Positions 1 to 8,981 of a DNA stretch of 64,000 nucleotides are shown here, one piece after another. The position numbers and the translations under genes were made by a program. The stretch is taken from contig CAVXTD010000011.1 of assembly GCA_963764565.1 (NCBI GenBank), positions 139,740 through 203,739 of the forward strand. The letters are read 5' to 3'. Source of the DNA: DATBLE01 sp963764565 (GTDB lineage Bacteria; Actinomycetota; Thermoleophilia; Gaiellales; Gaiellaceae). The notes beneath the pieces were generated by a model, which had not been told where the DNA came from, ran no database searches, and saw nothing but the letters and a program-made list of their open reading frames with translations. Every line of letters starts with the position of its first letter. Position 1 is the first letter of the stretch.

Positions 1-11
1 GCGCTCGAGGC

Positions 12-762
12 ATGAAGATCTGGCTCCTCGACGGCGGGTCGATCGTGATCGAGCACACGCAGCTGATGTGGAACGTGCCCGGCCCGCAGGCGCGGATCCC
101 CGTCTACAGCGTGCTCGTCGAGCACGACGACGGGCTGTTCCTGATCGACACCGGCATCGACCTCGACCACATGAACCGCGTGCTCCCGTTCGAGCTGCCC
201 GAGCAGACGGACGAGCAGACGATCCCGGCGCAGCTCGCGCTCGCCGGGTTCGAGCTCGGCGACGTGACGACGGTCGTCAACTCGCACCTGCACATCGACC
301 ACGTCGGCGGCAACCAGCTCTTCAAGGGCACCGGCGTCAAGCACGTGCTGCACGAGAAGGAGCTGGCGCAGGGGAGAAACCACGAGCCGTTCGAGTTCTT
401 CGGCTACTCCGACACGTCGTGGGACTACGAGGGCGCCGATTTCGCGCCCGTCTCCGGCGACGTCGAGCTGGCGAAGGGGCTCTGGCTCTACGAGACGCCG
501 GGGCACACGGTCGGCCACTACTCGGTGCTCGCCGCGCCCGAGGGAGCGAAGCCGATGCTGTTCGCGATGGACGTCGCGTACACGGCGGCCGCGCTCGAGA
601 AGGGGATCCAGCCGGGCTTCCACAACAACCCGTCCGCCGGCGTGCGCTCGATCGCGCGCGTGAAGGCGCTGGCCGCCGAGCACGGCGCCGACATCCTCTT
701 CTCGCACGACGCGGAGGCGTGGCAGACGCTACAAGCACGCGCCGGACTTCTACGAGCTCTAG
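12..762 (+). CDS. AHL-lactonase-like metallo-beta-lactamase hydrolase (frameshifted near its end)
   Basis: Metallo-beta-lactamase-fold hydrolase of the N-acyl homoserine lactonase type. The di-zinc motif SHLHIDH is at residues 91-97, with a further conserved PGHTVGH near residue 163 and an Asp near 187. The N-terminus MKIWLLDGG is typical of the family, so the start at 12 is probably real although its ribosome site is weak. As written, the frame runs without a stop into the SDR gene downstream. One extra base near 730 explains this: in the +1 frame the protein ends YKHAPDFYEL followed by TAG at 760-762, the usual C-terminus of this family. Quorum-signal lactonase activity is inferred from the family; other lactones or esters are possible substrates. 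Confidence 0.8.
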
Positions 763-776
763 GAGGGAAGGGACTC

Positions 777-1478
777 ATGGGGAAGCTGGACAACCGGGTC
801 GCGATCGTCACGGGCGCCGCGCAGGGGATCGGCAAGGCGGTCGCCGACAAGCTCGCCGCCGAGGGGGCGACCGTCGTCGGGGCCGACCTTCAGGACAGCG
901 CGACGATGCAGGTCGACGTCTCGAAAGAGGCCGACGTCGAGCGGATGGTCGCAGACACCGTCGCTCAGCACGGCAAGCTCGACGTGCTCGTCAACGTCGC
1001 CGCGATCGTCCCCTTCACTCCGTGGGACGAGATCGACTTCGCCGAGTGGCGGCGGATCATGTCCGTCAACCTCGACGGCACGTTCCTGACCAACTACTAC
1101 GCGCAGAAGCCGATGCGCGAGGCCGGCTACGGGCGGATCGTCAACATCGCCTCGAACGTGATCCTCGCCGGGACGCCGAACCTCGCGCACTACGTCGCGT
1201 CCAAGGGCGGCGTCTGGGCCTTCACCCGCGCGCTCGCGCGCGAGCTCGGCCCGCACGGGATCACGGTCAACTCGGTCGCGCCCGGGCTGACCGAGACCGA
1301 GGGCGTGCTCGCGAGCAAGCACGCGGAGGCGTTCGAGTTCGTCCAGATGCTCCAGGCGATCCCGCGGCGGGCGACCGCGGCGGACATCGCGCCGGCGGTC
1401 GCGTTCCTCGCCTCGGAGGAGGCCGGCTGGGTGACCGGCCAGCTGATCGTCGCCGACGGCGGGCACACCCACAACTGA
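777..1478 (+). CDS. SDR family NAD(P)-dependent oxidoreductase
   Basis: Classical short-chain dehydrogenase of about 233 residues. The cofactor loop TGAAQGIG is at residues 12-19, and the catalytic Tyr and Lys lie in YVASK around residues 139-143 after a conserved NIAS serine. The NNAG motif appears as NVAA. The start at 777 follows a GGAGGGAAGG ribosome site and comes 14 bases after the inferred stop of the lactonase-like gene, so the two are probably cotranscribed. The substrate is not evident; the C-terminal VTGQLIVADGG is generic for 3-oxoacyl/sugar-type SDRs. Confidence 0.85.
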   Translation: MGKLDNRVAIVTGAAQGIGKAVADKLAAEGATVVGADLQDSATMQVDVSKEADVERMVADTVAQHGKLDVLVNVAAIVPFTPWDEIDFAEWRRIMSVNLDGTFLTNYYAQKPMREAGYGRIVNIASNVILAGTPNLAHYVASKGGVWAFTRALARELGPHGITVNSVAPGLTETEGVLASKHAEAFEFVQMLQAIPRRATAADIAPAVAFLASEEAGWVTGQLIVADGGHTHN

Positions 1479-1482
1479 TGCT

Positions 1483-1603
1483 GACGCTCGCTCCGCTCGC
1501 TCGCACGGGGGAAACGGCCGGTTTCCCCCGTGTGCCCCCTTCCCCGATCCTGTTCGCACCTCATTTGCGGGTGTGGGCCGCGCCCGCCAGGTCGGTCGCG
1601 GCG
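1483..1603 (+). repeat. Intergenic repeat module, copy A
   Basis: A short tract with TGACGCTCGC, a perfect 12-bp hairpin (1504-1515 pairing with 1521-1532) and, 44 bases further on, a 27-base block at 1577-1603. The same elements in the same order occur on the minus strand at 21232-21383, and the 27-base block is identical in both. Here the block ends about 30 bases before the ATG of the alcohol dehydrogenase gene. It may be a dispersed intergenic repeat or a 5' leader element. Confidence 0.65.
1504..1532 (+). terminator. Strong hairpin after the SDR gene
   Basis: Perfect 12-bp stem (CACGGGGGAAAC pairing with GTTTCCCCCGTG) with a 5-base GGCCG loop, 25 bases after the SDR stop. No T-run follows, so it is a terminator-like or processing hairpin rather than a textbook intrinsic terminator. 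The same stem core recurs in the second module copy near 21330. Confidence 0.5.
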
Positions 1604-1632
1604 GCGGGAAACACAGTGGACGGGGCGCCTCG

Positions 1633-2665
1633 ATGAAGGGAGTCGTTCTGCGGGGGCCCGGGGACGTCCGCGTGGAGGACGTCGACGACCCGAGGATCGT
1701 CGGGGAGGGCGACGCGATCGTCGCCGTGCGGGCGACGGCGATCTGCGGCGCGGATCTCTTCCCGTTCCACGGCCTGACGCCGGGGTTCGAGGCCGGCACC
1801 GTGCTCGGGCACGAGTTCGCCGGTGAGGTCGTCGAGGTCGGCCCGGGGGTGACCACCCTGCGCCCGGGGCAGCGCGTCGTCAACGCGAGCATGATCTCGG
1901 ACGGCACCTGCCCGTCCTGCCTCGCCGGGCGCGTGACCCAGTGCGAGGGCAGGTCGCTCTTCGGCTACTCGGGCGTCTATCCGCGGCTCGACGGCGGCCA
2001 GGCCGAGCTCGTTCGCGTGCCGCAGGCCGACCGTGCGCTGCGCGCTCTCCCGGACGAGGTGAGCGACGAGGCCGCCGTCTTTCTCGCCGACATCCTCCCG
2101 ACCGGCTACGGCGCGGTCGTCCGCGGAGGCGTCTCGGCCGGGGACACGGTCGTGGTCGTCGGCTGCGGGCCGGTCGGGCTGATGGCCGTGCTCTGCGCGG
2201 TCGGGGTCGCGGGCAGGGTGATCGCGGTCGACGGCGTCGCCGCCAGGCGGGAGCTCGCGGAGCGGCTGGGCGCCGAGGCGGTCGAGCCCGAGAACGCGGC
2301 CGACGCCGTCGCCGAGGCGACGGGCGGGCTCGGCGCCGATGTCGTGATCGAGGCCGCCGGATCGGCCGGAGGGCTCGACGCGTCGCTTCGGCTCGCGCGC
2401 GGGCGCGGCGTGGTCTCCGTCGTCGGTGCGCACTTCGAGCCCGACTATCCGCTCGACAACGCGCTGATGTTCGAGCGCGAGCTGACGCTGCGCTTCTCGA
2501 TCGGCGATCCGACCGCCGACGGCGCGCTGCTGCTCGACAAGCTCGCGCGCGGAGAGCTCGACCCGAGCGCGGTCGATCACCCACCGGCTGCCGCTCGCCG
2601 ACGCCGCAGAGGCCTACCGCCTGTTCGACTCGCGCGAGGCGACGAAGGTGGTACTGACGCCGTGA
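1633..2665 (+). CDS. Zinc-dependent alcohol dehydrogenase (MDR superfamily), frameshifted
   Basis: Medium-chain zinc alcohol/polyol dehydrogenase, about 343 residues. It shows the GHEFAGE catalytic-zinc motif near residue 60, part of the structural zinc lobe (CPSC and a later Cys near residues 93-104; the usual first Cys is Asp), and the Rossmann motif GCGPVGLMA. The ATG at 1633 gives the canonical MKGVVLRGPGDV start. Near 2573 one extra base throws the frame. The correct frame continues THRLPLADAAEAYRLFDSRE and ends KVVLTP-TGA at 2663-2665, the normal family C-terminus. Substrate unknown; threonine-dehydrogenase/sorbitol-type members look similar. Confidence 0.82.
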
Positions 2666-3004
2666 GGATCGCCCTCGGTGTCGGCCGCGCTCGCGCTGCT
2701 CGCCGGGTGCGGCACCAGCAGCGCGTCGGCATACAGGGCGACGACTCCGGAGGGCGCAAGGTCGCTGATGGCCGACTACCTCGACGGGAAGCACCTGACC
2801 TACCGCTGGGTCGCCTGCCTTCGCAGCGGCCGGTCGTTCAGAGGGGCGTCGATCGTCCGCTGCAACGTCAACTTCGGCGATCCGCACATCGAGGCGTACT
2901 GCATCGTGCTCAGGTACGGGTCGCTCTACAGCGACCACCAGGATCCGGCGATCCCCTGCCAGCGCGACAACCGCGCACCGCCGGCGACGATCGTCACCTC
3001 CTGA
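2662..3004 (+). CDS. Small putative lipoprotein (frameshift in signal peptide)
   Basis: Secreted lipoprotein of about 110 residues. From GTG 2678 it begins MSAALALLAGC, with a clear lipobox (LAGC) but no positive n-region. Starting at GTG 2662 and dropping one G near 2677 gives VRIALVSAALALLAGC, a complete lipoprotein signal peptide, so I place the start at 2662 and infer a one-base insertion. The mature part has three further Cys residues that could form disulfides. The stop overlaps the next ATG (TGATG). I recognise no family. Confidence 0.6.
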
Positions 3005-3561
3005 TGCGGCTCGAGAACAGCTTCGAGGTCGAGGCGCCGGTCGAGCGGTCGTGGCGGCTGCTCAATGACGTGCCGAGCGTCGTCCCGTGCATGCCGGGGG
3101 CCGAGCTGGTCGAGGTCGTCGGCGAGAACGCGTGGAAGGCGAAGCTCCAGGTCAAGCTGGGGCCGATCGCCCTGAACTTCCTGGCCGACGTCGTGCGCGA
3201 GCAGATGGACGAGGCCGGCGGCCGGGTGGTGCTCGCCGTCAAGGCGCGTGAGGCGAAGGGCCGGGGGAGCGCCGAGGCGACGATCGAGTCGGCGCTCGCC
3301 GCGGCGGGCGACGGCACGCGCGTCGACATCGTCACCGAGCTGGCACTCCGCGGCGCCGTCGCCCAGTACGGCCGCGGCGTCGTCGCCGACGTCGCCTCGC
3401 GGCTGACCGCTCAGTTCGCCGAGTGCATCGCGGGCAAGCTCGCCGGCCCGGGCTCCGGGTCGCCCGAGCCCGCCGCCGAGCCCGCGCCGATCGGCGGCCT
3501 CCGGCTGGTGCTCGGCGCGCTCTGGCGCTCCCTGTTTCGACGATCGAGGACGGCCCGGTGA
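3004..3561 (+). CDS. CoxG/SRPBCC family protein
   Basis: About 185 residues. The N-terminal 145 match the carbon monoxide dehydrogenase subunit G (CoxG) type of the START/SRPBCC fold: MRLENSFEVEAPVERSW, then MPGAEL, and a late block around QYGRGVVADVASRL. CoxG-like proteins are usually encoded near molybdenum hydroxylases and may help recruit or mature them at the membrane; no such enzyme lies in this window. A Pro/Ala-rich linker and a basic C-terminal helix follow. The start overlaps the preceding stop and the stop overlaps the next GTG, so it is translationally coupled on both sides. Confidence 0.75.
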   Translation: MRLENSFEVEAPVERSWRLLNDVPSVVPCMPGAELVEVVGENAWKAKLQVKLGPIALNFLADVVREQMDEAGGRVVLAVKAREAKGRGSAEATIESALAAAGDGTRVDIVTELALRGAVAQYGRGVVADVASRLTAQFAECIAGKLAGPGSGSPEPAAEPAPIGGLRLVLGALWRSLFRRSRTAR

Positions 3562-4670
3562 ACGACGAGCGGATCCTGGCTGCGGTCGAATCGAAGCGCG
3601 ACGTCGCGCTGGCGACTCATCGCTTCGTCCACGAGCACCCGGAGCTCTCCCACGAGGAGCACGAGTGTGCCGCCTACCTCTGCGACGTGCTCGAGGCCGG
3701 GGGTCTCGAGGTCGAGCGCGGGGTGGCTGGGATGGAGACCGCCTTTCGCGCCACCCTGATCGGCTCCCGGCCCGGCCGGTCGGTCGGCCTCGTCGCTCTC
3801 TACGACGCCGTACCGGTCTTCAGGCCCGACGGGACGATCGAGCCCGTCCACTCCTGCGGGCACGACGCGATTCCGGCCGGGGTGGTCGCGACGGCCCTTG
3901 CGCTCGCCGACCTGCGGGATGACCTGCCCGGCTCGCTCGTCGTCTTCGGCTGCCCGGCGGACGAGATCCCCGCGCCGCGGACGGTCGAGATCGGCGGCGG
4001 CAAGGCGGTCTCGGCGGCGGCCGGGCTGTGGGACGGGATCGACGCGGCGCTCTACGCCCACCCGGAGTTCGAGGACACGGTCTTTCTGCGCTCGCGCTGG
4101 ATGCGGCGCGACCGCGCGATGGTGACCGGGACGCGGTCGCTGGCCGGCGAGCCGGAGGCGCCGATCGAGGCGGTGCTGGCCGCGATCGCGGCCGTGAAGG
4201 CGCTGCCGCCGGCGGACGCGATCGTCGAGCACATCTCGCTCGAGGGCGACGTCGAGGAAGGCGGCGGTCTCGCCGTTCGGATCCACTTCCTGCTTCGGGC
4301 CGACGAAGAGACCGGGCTCGACGAGCTGGCGGCGCCCCTCCGGGCGGCGCTACCCGGCGCGGTCTGGTCGAGCGACCCGGTTGTCTGCGGGCTGCGCTCG
4401 AACGACGAGGTCACCCTGGCCGTCAAGGAGGCGATGCTCGCGCTCGGCAGCGAGTTCGTGGACGACCCCGCGCAGCTTCCGTTCGGGACGGACTTCGGGA
4501 ACGTCTCGCAGCGTGTCCCGGCGGCCCTGATCGGGATCGGCCGCCCGGGTGGCTGGGCGTTCCACACCGACGAAGGCGCCGAGCAGTTCGCCCAGGACGG
4601 CGAGGAGTGCGCCCTCGCGATCGCGCGCGTCCTGGCCCTCGCGTCGGCCCGGCTTCTGGAGCCGGGGTAG
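3558..4670 (+). CDS. M20 family amidohydrolase / peptidase
   Basis: About 370-residue metal-dependent amidohydrolase of the M20D type (aminobenzoyl-glutamate / N-acyl-amino-acid hydrolase-like). It opens with the family's RFVHEHPELSHEEHE block, followed by HSCGHDAIPAG, where the CGHD motif carries a metal-site Cys and His. A central dimerisation-domain stretch comes next, and the C-terminal FGTDFGNVS and GWAFHTDEGA motifs complete the active site. The start is GTG 3558, in a GTGA overlap with the CoxG-like gene. Likely hydrolyses an N-acyl or amide bond of a small molecule; the exact substrate is not visible. Confidence 0.82.
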   Translation: MNDERILAAVESKRDVALATHRFVHEHPELSHEEHECAAYLCDVLEAGGLEVERGVAGMETAFRATLIGSRPGRSVGLVALYDAVPVFRPDGTIEPVHSCGHDAIPAGVVATALALADLRDDLPGSLVVFGCPADEIPAPRTVEIGGGKAVSAAAGLWDGIDAALYAHPEFEDTVFLRSRWMRRDRAMVTGTRSLAGEPEAPIEAVLAAIAAVKALPPADAIVEHISLEGDVEEGGGLAVRIHFLLRADEETGLDELAAPLRAALPGAVWSSDPVVCGLRSNDEVTLAVKEAMLALGSEFVDDPAQLPFGTDFGNVSQRVPAALIGIGRPGGWAFHTDEGAEQFAQDGEECALAIARVLALASARLLEPG

Positions 4671-4811
4671 ACGATCTCCCTGAGCTCGCTGTGAGCGGAT
4701 TCGTCAAGAGGTACAGCGCCTCCGACGATCGGGTCAGCTTCGCATACGTTTACCGTCGCCACCGCACTCTCGGCGCCGCCGGGGTGCAGCACGCACCGAA
4801 AGGAGCTCCCC

Positions 4812-5483
4812 ATGCGGCTTGAACTCGGAACTCCGGTTCACTGCAGTGACGGCGTCTTCGGCGAGCTTGCCGATGTCGTCATCGACCCGACCAACAAGCA
4901 CCTCACGCATCTGGTCGTCCAGCCTCACCATCAGCACGGGCTCGCCCGGCTCGTCCCGGTCGGGTTGGCGGAAGCAGGTGGCGACGAGCAGCAGGCGGTT
5001 TCGCTTCGCTGCACGGTCGAGGAGGTGCGCCGGCTGGCGCCCGTGCAGAGGTTCGCTTACCTGCCTCTGGGCGAGTTCCCCGCGAACGATCCCGACTGGG
5101 ACGTCGGCATCGAGGACGTGCTCGCAATTCCCTACTACGGGGGCGTCGGGCCCTGGCTCGACGGCGGCTACGCGGAAGAGTACGACGCGGATGTCGGGAT
5201 CAGCTACGACCGCGTGCCGAAGGGAGAGGTCGAGATCCGCCGCGCCAGCGCGGTCACCTCGGCAGACGGTCACCGCTTGGGGCACGTCGACGGGCTGCTC
5301 GTCGACGGCGAAGACCAGATCACCCACGTCGTGCTCGAGCACGGCCACCTCTGGGGACGGCGCGAGGTGACGATCCCGATCGGCGCCGTCGCCAAGGTCG
5401 AGACCGACGAGATCGCGCTCAGCCTGTCCAAAGACGAGGTCAAGGCGCTCGAACCCGTGCCGGTCCACCGCTGGCGGCAGTAG
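4812..5483 (+). CDS. PRC-barrel domain protein
   Basis: 223 residues with two PRC-barrel-like halves, roughly residues 1-80 and 125-215. Both carry the typical pattern of a G-x-L/V-D strand followed by a ledge of hydrophobics (FGELADVVIDPTNKHLTHLV; LGHVDGLLVDGEDQITHVV). PRC barrels occur in RimM and in stress-associated actinobacterial proteins and bind RNA or protein partners. A good ribosome site (AAAGGAG) precedes the ATG. A second PRC-like gene lies nearby on the other strand (5781-6125), which suggests a local stress/general-function cluster. Confidence 0.75.
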   Translation: MRLELGTPVHCSDGVFGELADVVIDPTNKHLTHLVVQPHHQHGLARLVPVGLAEAGGDEQQAVSLRCTVEEVRRLAPVQRFAYLPLGEFPANDPDWDVGIEDVLAIPYYGGVGPWLDGGYAEEYDADVGISYDRVPKGEVEIRRASAVTSADGHRLGHVDGLLVDGEDQITHVVLEHGHLWGRREVTIPIGAVAKVETDEIALSLSKDEVKALEPVPVHRWRQ

Positions 5484-5724
5484 CGGAGACGGCAGCGTCG
5501 TCGACACGCCGTCGGGATTGAGGCGCGCGACCTACTTGAGGCAGGACGGCTTCGGGGCCGATCGGCACGAGCCACGTCCACCACGGGAGCCCCCACTGCT
5601 TCCACCCCCGCTGTTCGCTGACGATCGAGAGCAGCAGCTGCAGGCCGATCACCAGCAACACGGCGGGCGCGGCTTCCCAGCGCGACTCGACCTCCTCCTC
5701 GTGCAACAAATCTCTGCGGGTCAC
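5440..5724 (-). pseudogene. Truncated membrane-protein remnant
   Basis: The first 60 or so residues contain a convincing membrane-protein N-terminus: an acidic cytoplasmic start, a long hydrophobic helix APAVLLVIGLQLLLSIVS, and a second segment beginning WGLPWWTWLVP. This resembles a family of multi-spanning actinobacterial membrane proteins. After about residue 60 the reading becomes low-complexity antisense of the PRC-barrel gene end, so only the N-terminal part seems to survive. Confidence 0.45.
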
Positions 5725-5780
5725 AGCGGTGATTCGGTCAGGAGCGCGACCTCGAGCGAAGCGATCTGCCTTCTGCCCGG

Positions 5781-6125
5781 CTAACGCCGTTGTCCGCGAA
5801 GCCAGCTTCCGATCCGCCGGCCGAGCGAGGCACCCTGCGGGAGAATCTGTTCCTGGACGGGCGGCTCGTGAAAGTCGCCGAGTCGCTCGACTTCTTCCTT
5901 GCTCAGCTTGAGCGTGACCGTGTCCTGCGTGATCGACCCGACCTGCTCGGCCGGGACGTAGCGTGCCTGCCCCAGCGAGTGCGGCCGGAAGGCGAGGCCG
6001 TCGAAGATGTCGTCACGGTCGTCGCCGGTCACCTCGAAGACGCGCCCCACCTCCTCACCGTCGGCAGAGAGCACGGTCCAACCCTTTTCGATCAGAAGCC
6101 AGGAGACAGGGTCATCGGATGGCAC
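5781..6125 (-). CDS. Small PRC-barrel / DUF2171-like protein
   Basis: 114 residues. The start WLLIEKGWTVLSADGEEVGRVFEV and the later YVPAEQVGSI-TLKLSKEEVE are typical of small actinobacterial PRC-barrel/DUF2171 proteins, followed by a short basic tail (RRIGSWLRGQRR). It shares the domain type with the gene at 4812-5483. Function not known; such proteins are often stress-induced. Confidence 0.7.
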   Translation of the reverse strand: MPSDDPVSWLLIEKGWTVLSADGEEVGRVFEVTGDDRDDIFDGLAFRPHSLGQARYVPAEQVGSITQDTVTLKLSKEEVERLGDFHEPPVQEQILPQGASLGRRIGSWLRGQRR

Positions 6126-6229
6126 GCGAACCTCCTGCGGTCAGCGCAACGGGCGGGGCCGCTTCGAGGGCAGCGTAACGCGGGCGACCAGCCGTGGCCG
6201 GGAGAGCCAGCCTGAGCGAAGCCGCTGCG

Positions 6230-6345
6230 TCAGGGTCTGGTGGCGACCCGAGCCGGGTCGAGCGGCGCACCGCAGATCGCACAGCCGGCGGCGAATGCGC
6301 GACGTGCGTGCCGCAGTTCGGGCACTTGCTCGGTTGCCCATATGG
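6230..6345 (-). pseudogene. Possible broken zinc-ribbon peptide
   Basis: In minus-strand translation, one frame gives KCPNCGTHVA and another continues FAAGCAICGAPLDPARVATRP followed by a stop. Joined by a one-base correction these would form a two-CxxC zinc ribbon, as in small actinobacterial proteins. No ORF covers it intact. The rest of 6126-6387 shows no gene I can support. Confidence 0.3.
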
Positions 6346-6387
6346 GTACTGAAGCAGACAAGGATGAACGTGAGCTGAGACTCGGCG

Positions 6388-7216
6388 TCAGGCGTCCCGC
6401 CGGACGAGCAGGACGGCTGCGATCGCGCCCAGCAGAGCGATGTAGCCGCAGAAGAGCGCGAGGCCGGCGGCCGGGCCGAGCTCGTGGGCGCCGTGGGTGA
6501 GCGCGAAGATCGAGCGGCCGGCGCTGCTCGGCAGGTACGGGTTGATCGCGTTGTTCCAGTTCGAGGGCAGCACGTTCATCAGCGGGGGGATCACGAAGAG
6601 GATCGCGGCGAAGGCGGCGATCCCGCCGGCGGTGTTGCGGACGATCGCGCCGAGCGCGAACGCGAAGAGGCCGATCAGGGTCAGGTACAGCGCGCCGCCG
6701 ATCACCGCCCGCTCGACCCCGGGATGCGAGAACGAGATCTGGAGGATGTTGTGCCGCCCGAGGATCGCCTGGCTCGCGAAGAACGCGATCAGCACCGCCG
6801 GCAGCATCAGTGCAAACGAGACGACCGCGTACACGACGGCCTTCGCCCACAGCACAGGCAGTCGCTTCGGCACCGCGCTGAAGGTTGCCCGGATCATCCC
6901 GGTCGAGTACTCGCCCGTGATCACCAGCACTCCGAGCACGCCGATCGCGAGTTGCCCGATGTTCACTCCGACCTGCGCGACGTCGAGCGGCTGTCGATCC
7001 GCCCGTTCGTGTGGGCTCAGATGGCCCCACCGGGACGAGAGCACCGTCGCAAAGATCAGCGGGAACCCGACCGTCATCAGTGTCCCGACGAGCAGCGACC
7101 AGCGGGTCGAGCGGAGCGAGCGGAGCTTCGTCCACTCCGACAACGCGACCCTTGCCTGGGTGACGCGGGCCGTCCCCTCCAGCGGCGGAACTGAACGGCG
7201 GCACGGCGGCGCTCAC
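6388..7216 (-). CDS. ABC-2 type transporter permease (N-terminal frameshift)
   Basis: Membrane component of an ABC exporter with six predicted hydrophobic helices in about 275 residues. The intact frame begins SEWTKLRSLRSTRWSLL, the classic N-terminal block of actinobacterial ABC-2 permeases. Read upstream in the adjacent frame, PLEGTARVTQARVAL connects to GTG 7216, which overlaps the ATPase stop (GTGA). The true start is therefore probably 7216, with a one-base error near 7180; otherwise an internal ATG at 7143 would be used. Works with the ATPase at 7213-8148. Substrate unknown. Confidence 0.78.
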
Positions 7217-8148
7217 GCGGCCGCCTTTCCGGCTGCCGCGGTCTGCTCTCCCGCCTTGAACTCGACGTCCTCGCGGGTCAAGTCCATGAACGCCTCTTCG
7301 AGCGAGGCTTGCAACGCGGTCAGCTCGTGGAGCACGATCCCCCGGGCGGCGGCCGCCTCGCCGATCTGCTCCGGGCGCAGTCCCGTGACCTCGAGGACGC
7401 CCGGCTCCGTCGCCGTCACGGTCACGTCCGGGCCGAGCAGCGCGTCGCCCAGCTTCGTCGCCTGCGGGGAGCGCACGCGCACGAGCGTGCCCGAAGCCTG
7501 GCGGACGAAGTCCTCGACGCCGATGTCGGCGATCACGCGACCCCGTCCGATCACGATCAGATGGTCGGCGGTGAGCGCCATCTCGCTCATCAGGTGCGAC
7601 GAGACGAACACCGTCCGTCCCTCGGCGGCGAGGCCTTTGAGGAGGTTCCGCATCCAGTGGATGCCCTCGGGGTCGAGGCCGTTCACCGGCTCGTCCAGCA
7701 GCAGCACTGCCGGGTCGCCGAGGAGCGCCGTCGCGATCCCGAGACGCTGGCCCATGCCGAGTGAGAACTGGCCGGCGCGCTTCCGCGCCACCTCGTGCAG
7801 GCCGACGAGATCGATCAGCTCCTGGACGCGTCCCTTCGGAATCCCGTGCGTCTGGGCGAGGGCGAGCAGGTGGTTGTACGCCGAGCGGCCTGTGTGCACC
7901 GACCGCGCCTCGAGCAGCGCCCCGACTTCGCAGAGCGGAGCCGGGAACTCGCGGTAGCGCCTCCCGTTCACGGTCGCCGTCCCGGCGGTCGGCGCGTCGA
8001 GGCCGAGGATCAGCCGCATCGTCGTCGACTTCCCAGAGCCGTTCGGGCCGAGGAAGCCGGTGACGATCCCCGGACGAACGGTGAATGTGGCGCCGTCCAC
8101 CGCCCGCTTCGGGCCGTAGTCCTTCGTCAGGCTATGAACCTCGATCAT
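7213..8148 (-). CDS. ABC transporter ATP-binding protein
   Basis: 311 residues, DrrA-like exporter ATPase. Walker A is GPNGSGKST (near residues 34-42), the signature is FSLGMGQ, and Walker B is LLLDEPVNGLDPEG, followed by a SSHLMSEM switch region and an 80-residue C-terminal extension typical of drug/lipid exporters. Its ATG overlaps the ApbE stop (ATGA) and its stop overlaps the permease GTG, so the three genes are translationally coupled. Coupling to flavin-transfer genes is unusual for this ATPase family. Confidence 0.88.
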   Translation of the reverse strand: MIEVHSLTKDYGPKRAVDGATFTVRPGIVTGFLGPNGSGKSTTMRLILGLDAPTAGTATVNGRRYREFPAPLCEVGALLEARSVHTGRSAYNHLLALAQTHGIPKGRVQELIDLVGLHEVARKRAGQFSLGMGQRLGIATALLGDPAVLLLDEPVNGLDPEGIHWMRNLLKGLAAEGRTVFVSSHLMSEMALTADHLIVIGRGRVIADIGVEDFVRQASGTLVRVRSPQATKLGDALLGPDVTVTATEPGVLEVTGLRPEQIGEAAAARGIVLHELTALQASLEEAFMDLTREDVEFKAGEQTAAAGKAAA

Positions 8149-8909
8149 CCGGTGGCTTTCGGGAATCCCGGCGTGGTCAGTACTCGCTCACTCGCGAGGA
8201 TGATCATGCCCTCGTAGCCCTGCAGGCGGGCGACCCAGCCGGGGCTCTTCGCGCCCATCGCGAACGCCGCGGTTGCGTAGGCGTCTGCGAGGGCGAGGCT
8301 CGGCCCGGTGATCGTCACCGAGAAGACGCCCTGCGGAGCGCGGCCGGTATGCGGGTCGAGGACGTGCTGTCCGCGCTCGTACGCTCCCGAGGTGGCAATC
8401 GCGAGGTCGGTGCCCTCCACGACCGCAGCGATCCGGTCCTTCTGAAGCGGGTGCTGGATACCGACCCGCCAGCCAGGCTCGGGGAGCGCTCCCCCGCGCA
8501 GCCGGATGTCTCCGCCTGCGTTCACGGCGAAATGCTCCAGCCCGGCCTGCTCGAGGATCGCTGCTGCCCGGTCGACCGACCAGCCCTTGACGAGACCGGA
8601 CGGATCGAGGACGCCGCCCGCCCGGGCGTCGAAGTAGCCGTCCGTCTCCGCGCGCAGCTCCTCGCAGCGGGCGAGCACCTCGCGCACTTCGGGGTGTGCG
8701 TCCGCGAGCGCCAGGTCGCCGCGGCCGATCCGGCTCACCTCGCTCTCCGCCTTGAACGTACTGAAGGTGTCGTCCACCCATCGCAACCACGCGAACATCC
8801 GGTCGAGGACGCCCTCGTCGGCACCCTCGTCGCGGACGTCGGCGATCACCGGCATCCCCATCACGTCCTCGATGCGCCGAATCCCGGGCACAGCCGCGAC
8901 CGAGCTCAC
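8145..8909 (-). CDS. apbE: FAD:protein FMN transferase (ApbE)
   Basis: Transfers FMN from FAD onto Ser/Thr of target proteins. Family hallmarks are VMGMPVIADV near the start, DPSGLVKGWSVDRA, and the HVLDPHTGRAP and SLALADAYATAAFAMG blocks that form the flavin and Mg sites. I place the start at GTG 8909 because a GGGAGG ribosome site lies just upstream; an ATG at 8972 would add 21 basic residues with no function. Its neighbour at 8982-9386 carries the ApbE target motif, so enzyme and substrate are encoded together. Confidence 0.88.
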   Translation of the reverse strand: MSSVAAVPGIRRIEDVMGMPVIADVRDEGADEGVLDRMFAWLRWVDDTFSTFKAESEVSRIGRGDLALADAHPEVREVLARCEELRAETDGYFDARAGGVLDPSGLVKGWSVDRAAAILEQAGLEHFAVNAGGDIRLRGGALPEPGWRVGIQHPLQKDRIAAVVEGTDLAIATSGAYERGQHVLDPHTGRAPQGVFSVTITGPSLALADAYATAAFAMGAKSPGWVARLQGYEGMIILASERVLTTPGFPKATG

Positions 8910-8981
8910 AGGCCACCTCCCGCTCCGGCGCCGGCCAAGCCGGCACCTCCGCTCCTGAATCGCCTCCGTCAAGCCTACGTC

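Noticed and set aside
12..1478. A 488-residue metallo-beta-lactamase-SDR fusion enzyme
   Set aside because: The junction has a normal SDR start with ribosome site, and a one-base shift near 730 restores the lactonase C-terminus and stop. A frameshift artefact is more likely than a fusion.
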